Shown piece by piece: positions 58,781 to 64,000 of a DNA stretch of 64,000 bases. The notes beneath the pieces were generated by a model. It ran no database searches. It worked only from the letters and a program-made list of their open reading frames with translations, and was not told where the DNA came from. The position numbers and the translations under genes are program-made. Position 1 is the first letter of the stretch. Each line of letters starts with the position of its first letter. The DNA is from Diplocarpon mali (taxonomy: Eukaryota; Ascomycota; Leotiomycetes; Helotiales; Drepanopezizaceae): positions 1-64,000 of the forward strand of contig JAENRP010000215.1 in NCBI GenBank assembly GCA_024741835.1, written 5' to 3'.

Positions 58781-58976
58781 TATTGAGCTTAAGTAAGTCG
58801 GCGCAGTAGGTAATAGAAACTTCTAAAGGTCGATGGTTGATATATTAGTAAGAGTTTTAAGAAGGAAGGTTACCCCTTTCTTTCCTACAGCTATATACGT
58901 GTCAATATCCTACTGACTAAGCAGTAGGGTCATATAATAATACATCGGAGTGATGGCTGTATCACCCATCTTAACA
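58781..58976 (-). repeat. Copia-1F 5' LTR (right side in window)
   Basis: 196-bp LTR ending CATCTTAACA (intact CA/TG terminus). Reversed primer site GGCTTATAACC lies immediately to its left. The leader ORF at 58456-58653 (minus) is the same as in Copia-1C. Confidence 0.9.
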
Positions 58977-59912
58977 AACCTATAGAATACGCCTTTTGCA
59001 CCACTTCTTGCTACCATACTTGATCTCGCATTTCGGCGGTTCTGTATCGTTACACCTACGAGTATCCAAGCTCCTATTATAATTCTTGACTCGAACTTAC
59101 CTAGGCCATTTCTTCTATTATTTAATAGGAACGCCCTAGACCTAAATACTCTAATTTTTAAGAGATCTTTAGTACGTTCTAAGTACGCCTCTAATGGAGT
59201 TAGGCCTTTTAGCTCTCTAAAAGGTAGAGCCTTCGTAGGCCTTTTATTCTTCAGCCTATAGGCCTATTCTATAGCGTAGCACTATATATAGCTGTTTATC
59301 TTAGCGTTGTATATATAAGAGCGAGCTATTTTTATAATTTCGTATATCTAACGTTCGACGACGCTATTTAAACTGTGCTTATAAGCAGGTGAAGGTTCTA
59401 GGGTTATACCTCCTTTTAATAGCTATAGTAAGAATTTGCCTTCAAACTCTCTTATACTATTATCAGACCTTTAGTATACTACTAAAGTAGAGTTCTCTAT
59501 TTTTAGTTGCTTCTTTAGGTCTTTGATTTTTGGCTATATCTCGTTAGTACTCTTATTCTTTAGTAGCCTTATCTAATAGCATCTGCAGGCGTTATCTACT
59601 ACTAATAGGAAGTAGCGATACCTTCTAATTAATGGCAGTAGTGTTCTTAATATATCGGCGTAGAGTCTTCTATAGATCTTATCTATTCTTATATCTGTTT
59701 TCTTATTAAATTACTCCTTTATTCTACCTGCTAAGCAGCTTTCGCAGTTTCTCTCTCCTTTAAGAGCGATTCGAGCTTCTATATTCAGACTATAGTTGTC
59801 GTCGACTAGCTTCTTTAGCTTAATATAGTTAAGGTGACCTAGTCTCCTATAGAGGAGCTCTGAATCCGTTTTATTTAAGTTTTGCAGTATCGTCTCTATA
59901 TTAATTAGTTCT
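58977..59912 (-). pseudogene. Copia-3 integrase fragment
   Basis: Minus-strand frame of a third copia family. It has a GAG-pre-integrase/zinc region (LLYRRLGHLNYIKLKKL, then CESCLAGR) at about 59860-59720, followed by the integrase core (YADILRTLLP near 59665, VVDNACRCY, NSIREFEGKF near 59465-59435) and the C-terminal part (LPFRELKGLTPLEAYLER near 59230-59180). Only a few in-frame stops, so it is less mutated than the Copia-1 copies. It is bounded by Copia-1F on the left and Copia-1E on the right, both inserted in it. Past 59080 the similarity to a copia polyprotein fades. The duplication AACCT occupies 58977-58981. Confidence 0.8.
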
Positions 59913-60107
59913 TATTAAGATAGGTGATACAGCTATTACTCTGATGTATTATTATATAACCCTACTGCTTAGTCAGTAGGATATTAATACGTATATAGCT
60001 ATAGGGAAGAAAGGGGTAACCTTCCTTCCTTAACTCTTATTAATATATCGACTATCGACCTTTAGAAGCCTCCTTTACCTACTGCGCTAACTCACTTAAG
60101 CTTAATA
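59913..60107 (+). repeat. Copia-1E 5' LTR
   Basis: 195-bp LTR. It keeps the perfect stem CCTACTG (59961-59967) and CAGTAGG (59974-59980). Confidence 0.9.
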
Positions 60108-60940
60108 GGTTATAAGCCCTAGCTAGACCGATAATAGATTATTAACTTCCTTTAGAAAGCACTTGCGCTATAACTATTAGTAGGAAGTTGAACGAGACTT
60201 ATAGTAAGAGGCAAGCAATCGGCGAATAAGAGGTGTGATTCCCTATTTAGCTAACCTATATTGCAAAAGGTGTGATTCCTTGCTCTATAATCCTTTGGTA
60301 CTATAAGAGGTGTGATTCCTTACTTTACTATATTTTATAAGAGGTATGATTCCTTGCGTTATAGCCTAAAAAACCCTTTTCGATAAAAGGACTTCTTCCC
60401 TATTTAATACTTCTATAATACCTGCTATTTAATCATTTCAACTTTTTAATAGGAGGAGTGCCCTTAACTATTTAATTTATTTGATTTTAAATGCAATTCT
60501 ATTCGAAATAGCAATAGCTTCCGATTCCGATCGAAATACTAGACCTAGAGACCTTTAACTCTTTCGAAAGAACTGGCAATAATAGTTCGATAATTTAGAG
60601 CTTTATTTTAAAAGCAAAGGTATTGAAATAGCGATTCAAAAGACACTTATTAAATACGTAAGAATAGCCCCTTATACTCCTTCTACTAATTCGTCTACTT
60701 CCACTTTAATAGCTAATACAACTATTAAGGATTTGCCAGATATACTGAATAAGCTTAGCTTAAGAGCTTTAGTAGATAATAACCAAGAATCCTAAAGGCA
60801 GATTTTAAATATGGAAAAGGAAAAGGAGTATAGGCTAGCCTTAGCTAAATGCAAGCTTAAGATCAATAGAGGTTTAAGTAATAAAGATTGAGATTTTATT
60901 TAAGTTTATAATAACGTAAAGATAAGATAGGATACTTTAA
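59913..60940 (+). mobile_element. Copia-1E, 5' end of a copia element, interrupted by GE-b
   Basis: 5' LTR 59913-60107, primer site GGTTATAAGCCCTAGC (60108 onward), leader with GGTGTGATTCC units (about 60230-60360) and the start of gag. The gag ATG is changed to ATA near 60509. The gag frame reads as in Copia-1B until 60940, where GE-b starts. The rest of the element is outside the window. It is probably inserted in Copia-3: GTTCT at 59908-59912 should be its duplication. Confidence 0.88.
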
Positions 60941-62569
60941 TATAAGAGAGAGCAGGAATAATATAAGAATAGGCCTACGTAAAGACCAAAGACAAAGAGG
61001 GAGGAAGTACTATAAGCGGGCTCTCCGAAGATAAGAACTAGGACAATTCACTAGTTAAGGGTAGAATAGGTGGTTGGTATTGCGCGCTGTCTTTAAGTAT
61101 AATAGTAGTCTTATATATACCTCTTTCTTAGTCCTTATTTGACTATATAACCTATATTATAAGATCCTCTACTTTTAGGTCTTTATATATGCCTTAATTA
61201 ACTTAAGTAGCGGCCCTTGCTATTATTAGTAAAGAATATAAGACTTTTGCAAGTTGAGAATACCAATTCCTATTTATAAAAATAATAAGTGCAAGTAAGG
61301 TTAGTACTTAAAGTTGTAAAGGTAGGGAGAGGAGAGAGGGTTTTTTTNNNNNNNNNNNNNNNNNNNNNNNNNNNNNNNNNNNNNNNNNNNNNNNNNNNNN
61401 NNNNNNNNNNNNNNNNAAGGGAAAGGGGGAAGGGGAAGGGGGGGAGGTATAGTAGTAAACGAATAAAAATGATAAAAACTCCTTTTCCTCCTTTGGTAAT
61501 ACGACTCCTAGTCTAAGACTGCGAGTTAAAAGCTCGAAGTTATTAAAGCTATTAAATCGCAATTTTAAAGAAAATTCGATAACAATTTTAAGTAATCCTA
61601 TGCTTTAACTAACTTAAAAGGCGTCCTTGCTAAAGAAAATCTAAGCTTTATATAAAATTAGATTAATAATTTAGGAATTTCTTTAATATAGCTATATATA
61701 ATTATCAAGCCTTTTTAAGGTGGCAACTCGCTTATTTAACCTAAGGGACGCTGGATTTAGGTATTTAGAGTTCGCATACTAGTTTTTACCTTTTAAAGCC
61801 TATCGATTACTAAACTAAAGGGCGCAATAAGTTTCTTAAAGAAGGCCTTTAATTAAGGTTTCCAAACGTTAAATGCAGAGTTTAAAAAACTAGGCTTTAA
61901 GTTCCTTGATTTTTAAGGCAGATTTCACTCTTAGGCTAGGACTGCAAGTAAAGGGAATTATTACTAGATTTCTCTTTGCCTCTTTAGTAATCTTTAAAGC
62001 CTTCGAATGTTCTTGCACTAGGCTTTTAAGATCTTTAGTAAAGGAGGAAGTAGGCTCTTTCTCCTTTTCTATTACTTTAATAGTCCTTTTGCTAAGGTCT
62101 GCTTTTAAAGCGAAGGTCAAGAAGTCTTTAAATTAAGCGTATATTATAAGATTACGCTTATTAATTTTAAAATGCTTAATAATCTTATTTCAAAGGCTAA
62201 TAGGCAATTTAAGTAAAAATAGGCGTCCTCTTTTAACTTTATTAAGAATCTTCTAATTAATTAAGGTATTCGATACTTAAGTAAAGGTCCGATAGTAGTT
62301 TTTAAGTTCCTTAAAAGTGCGAATAATAAGAATAAACTCCTTTAAAAAGGCTAGAGTATTGCGAATCTACTATCTATCAAATTTTTGAAATTCAGCTTTA
62401 AGAGTCTTAATAAGTAGTTCCTAGGATTTGCGAAGCTTCTATTTAAGTAGAGATTTGATAATATCTTTACTAATTTAATTATAATAGTAGGGAAGTCGAT
62501 TAATCATCTTATTATATCTAATACCGAAATTATAATAAGTCTCCTTATATTATTTAAAGAAATTAGTAA
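60941..62569 (-). mobile_element. GE-b, Gag-only LTR element on the minus strand, partial
   Basis: Second copy of GE: LTR 60941-61187, then internal 3' region with a 69-N gap (61348-61416), palindromic units at 61504-61526 and 61927-61949, and the Gag-like frame from about 61890 on. The 76-codon open stretch 62120-61890 (minus) is its charged C-terminus (SPSLRV from the palindrome). Near 61690 the sequence runs without interruption where Gypsy-1b sits in GE-a. It is cut at 62569 by Copia-2b; the remainder is outside the window. Confidence 0.82.
61348..61416. other. Assembly gap (69 N)
   Basis: Run of N. By comparison with GE-a it hides the rest of a T-run and the strongest palindrome (39213-39235 in GE-a). 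Confidence 0.95.
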
Positions 62570-62762
62570 TGTGGTGCGGTCGGCTGGAGGGCCTTTATTA
62601 GGTCGCTTAAGAGGCTCGCTAATATAGATAAAGATAATTGATTGTATTATTATCTAATATATATATAGTAAGGAGACTTCGGAAAGAAAAGGGAGAGTCT
62701 ATAACTCAGCAGGAGTCATATAGAGGGTCTTTAGAATAAGTGGAGACTCCGCCCATTCTGCA
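62570..62762 (-). repeat. Copia-2b 3' LTR
   Basis: 193 bp, reverse of 36488-36680, preceded on the element strand by the purine tract AACTAAGGGG. Confidence 0.9.
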
Positions 62763-63645
62763 TAATATACCCCTTAGTTAAGCAATGCTCTTAGAATCGC
62801 TTAGCTATATAGATAATATAAAAGAAAGAATAGCAGTTATAAAGAAAAGAGGCTCTATCTCATATATTGTCCCTCTAAAGGTCGTTCCTTTTAAAACGAA
62901 AAGGGTTGCTATAGGTAATAAGCGCGCTTAGGAATCTTCGCGATTCTACGCTAATACTCCATTAGGCTTCTTATAAAGTATTTCCATTGCAAAGGTTCTC
63001 CTTCCCTTCTTTTAAAAATAACCCTCCTTTATTATTCAAAATATCATCTTTATATTAATAATTTTAAATATAAAAGGAACTCCTACTTATTATGGCCCTA
63101 GCCGCCCTCGTAAAGTAAGACCCTTAGAGTCCTTATACCCTGCGTTATACTGACTTTGCGCTAGGTTGCTAGCGCTCTTGCGAGAGCTGGAACCCTATCC
63201 CAGTCCTCTTAGCGCCTACTAAGTAATAAGCTGCTACTACTATCCCTACTGCCGCCGCCGCTCCTGCTGCCGCCGCCGCCACTTAAGAGCCCTGCCCCCG
63301 CTGCGCGCTATATACCTAAGCCTATAATAGAGCGCGATAACGCGTGCGTGCGTTATATCGTACGCAAGAGTACTAGCAATCTCGATTGTCAATGCTTCAA
63401 TAGCACCTTTAGTATATATTGTATTTATTATATAATGCTAAGCAATAGCTGCTAGTAGGCTAGCAGACCTCTCTTCGCCTCCTAGGAGGCTGTCATATCG
63501 GCCTACGCCCGCAGTACCTCTAAAGAGGAGGTAGCGCTATTATTAAATGTAGTAAAGGGTGCGCTTTAAAGCTTCTATAATACGTCTTATTAAGTCTTAT
63601 TAAGTTCTAGGCTGATTTTTAAAAGATAAGAGCGATTAGACCCTA

Positions 63646-63954
63646 GTGCTAAGAGGGCCCGCTACTCTTGCGAGTAGTAGTGCTGCTGCCTCCCTTGCTC
63701 TTAGTATCCTATTTGCGTTTGCCGCCAGCCCGTCCTCTGCCGCCCTATTTCCCCTGCTCGCCGCTGCTGCTACTCCTATCCCTACTACTACTGCCGCCGA
63801 CCCCTTTATATCTCCCTTTATCTCCTTAGCCCTTGCCGTCGCCGCTCTTGCCTTTGCCGCCGCCTCCGCCGCACCCCCTGCCTTCGCCCCTACTATCGCT
63901 AGTATGTTTGCCAGCAGGCCTCTAGCTAAGGGAGTGCCTCTAGGCCTCTCTTAG
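63646..63954 (+). CDS. Putative Ala-rich antisense ORF in the Copia-2 3' region
   Basis: 102 codons, antisense to Copia-2b, starting MLRGPATLASSS and rich in Ala, Phe, Leu and Ser. It looks like a low-complexity hydrophobic protein with possible membrane segments. The same antisense frame in Copia-2a (35266-35601, minus) has 111 codons, a similar start and the shared end APTIAS.FASRPLAKG. Conservation of an open frame in two RIP-exposed copies is notable, but GCN-rich sequence has few codons that RIP can turn into stops. Function unknown and coding unproven. Confidence 0.3.
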   Translation: MLRGPATLASSSAAASLALSILFAFAASPSSAALFPLLAAAATPIPTTTAADPFISPFISLALAVAALAFAAASAAPPAFAPTIASMFASRPLAKGVPLGLS

Positions 63955-64000
63955 GAGGAGATCCGTGCGGAACTTATAGCTATAGCTTTACGGCTCTTAG

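Larger units (their letters stand above)
52985..58976 (-). mobile_element. Copia-1F, full-length Ty1/copia element on the minus strand
   Basis: Complete 5992-bp copy with 196-bp LTRs (52985-53180, 58781-58976) and AACCT duplications (52980-52984, 58977-58981). It is 146 bp shorter than Copia-1C; one missing 87-bp pair in the array and one missing 61-bp tail unit, offset by 1 bp more in each LTR, account for this. It is less RIP-damaged than A, B and C, with longer intact reading frame. It is inserted in a Copia-3 remnant. Confidence 0.93.
62570..64000 (-). mobile_element. Copia-2b, 3' end of a copia element on the minus strand
   Basis: Reverse 3' LTR at 62570-62762, intact at both ends (TGTGGTGCGG and CATTCTGCA). 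It is followed by the 3' region matching 35200-36487 of Copia-2a in reverse. The gag-pol lies beyond the window. It is less RIP-altered than 2a (LTR ends intact, more CA/TG). Inserted in the GE-b Gag frame. Confidence 0.88.

Overview
The window looks like nuclear DNA of a filamentous ascomycete: a transposon island almost without host genes that has been heavily mutated by repeat-induced point mutation (RIP). Retrotransposon reading frames are recognisable over kilobases but are broken by TAA/TAG where Gln (CAA/CAG) or Trp is expected. TG/CA is scarce and TA abundant, and catalytic Asp and zinc-binding Cys codons are changed to Asn and Tyr. Identification rests on reading protein motifs and comparing copies within the window; no database search was possible. 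Family names (Copia-1, Gypsy-1 and so on) are local labels.

Layout. (1) Copia-1, five 5-6 kb or partial copies plus one 5' end: A (+; 1-182, 6319-7715 and 20922-23747), B (+; 183-6318), C (+; 10543-16680), D (-; 23748-28729, cut off), F (-; 52985-58976), E (+; 59913-60940, 5' end). LTRs are 195-196 bp, primer binding is of the half-initiator-tRNA type, and there is a single gag-pol. (2) Gypsy-1, a chromodomain Ty3/gypsy element: 1a (+; 7716-20921, split by Copia-1C) and 1b (-; 39544-46723). (3) Gypsy-2, a second chromodomain element (+), in pieces at 28730-29088, 36681-38801 and 48897-about 51400. (4) Copia-2: 2a (+; 29089-36680) and the 3' end of 2b (-; 62570-64000). (5) GE, a short LTR element with only a Gag-like reading frame, on the minus strand: GE-a (38802-48896, split by Gypsy-1b) and GE-b (60941-62569). 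(6) A Copia-3 integrase remnant (-; 58977-59912). (7) A GC-richer stretch of unknown origin at 51500-52984.

The nesting order can be read from junctions and target-site duplications: Gypsy-2 <- Copia-1D <- Copia-1A <- Gypsy-1a <- Copia-1C (five levels); Gypsy-2 <- GE-a <- Gypsy-1b; Gypsy-2 <- Copia-2a; Copia-3 <- Copia-1F; Copia-3 <- Copia-1E <- GE-b <- Copia-2b. Duplications seen: TATCT (B in A), ATTTC (Gypsy-1a in A), ATAAT (C in Gypsy-1a), TATAC (Gypsy-1b in GE-a), GTAT (GE-a in Gypsy-2), AACCT (F in Copia-3).

The most unusual signal is a 23-bp near-palindrome (ACTC...GAGT ends, GC-rich core) present about 70 times in three unrelated families: Copia-1, Gypsy-1 and GE. Inside the Copia-1 gag-pol it forms an array of 7-10 units whose start-to-start spacings are 39, 48 or 90 bp, all multiples of three, alternating 39/48 to make an 87-bp higher-order unit. 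The family gains or loses units in frame. The 146-bp length difference between full copies C and F is explained by one 87-bp pair, one 61-bp tail unit and 2 bp of LTR. The same motif sits in frame in Gypsy-1 gag and pol, where one site has one copy in 1a and two in 1b, and in the GE Gag. It behaves like a palindromic, ORF-tolerated micro-repeat of unknown origin.
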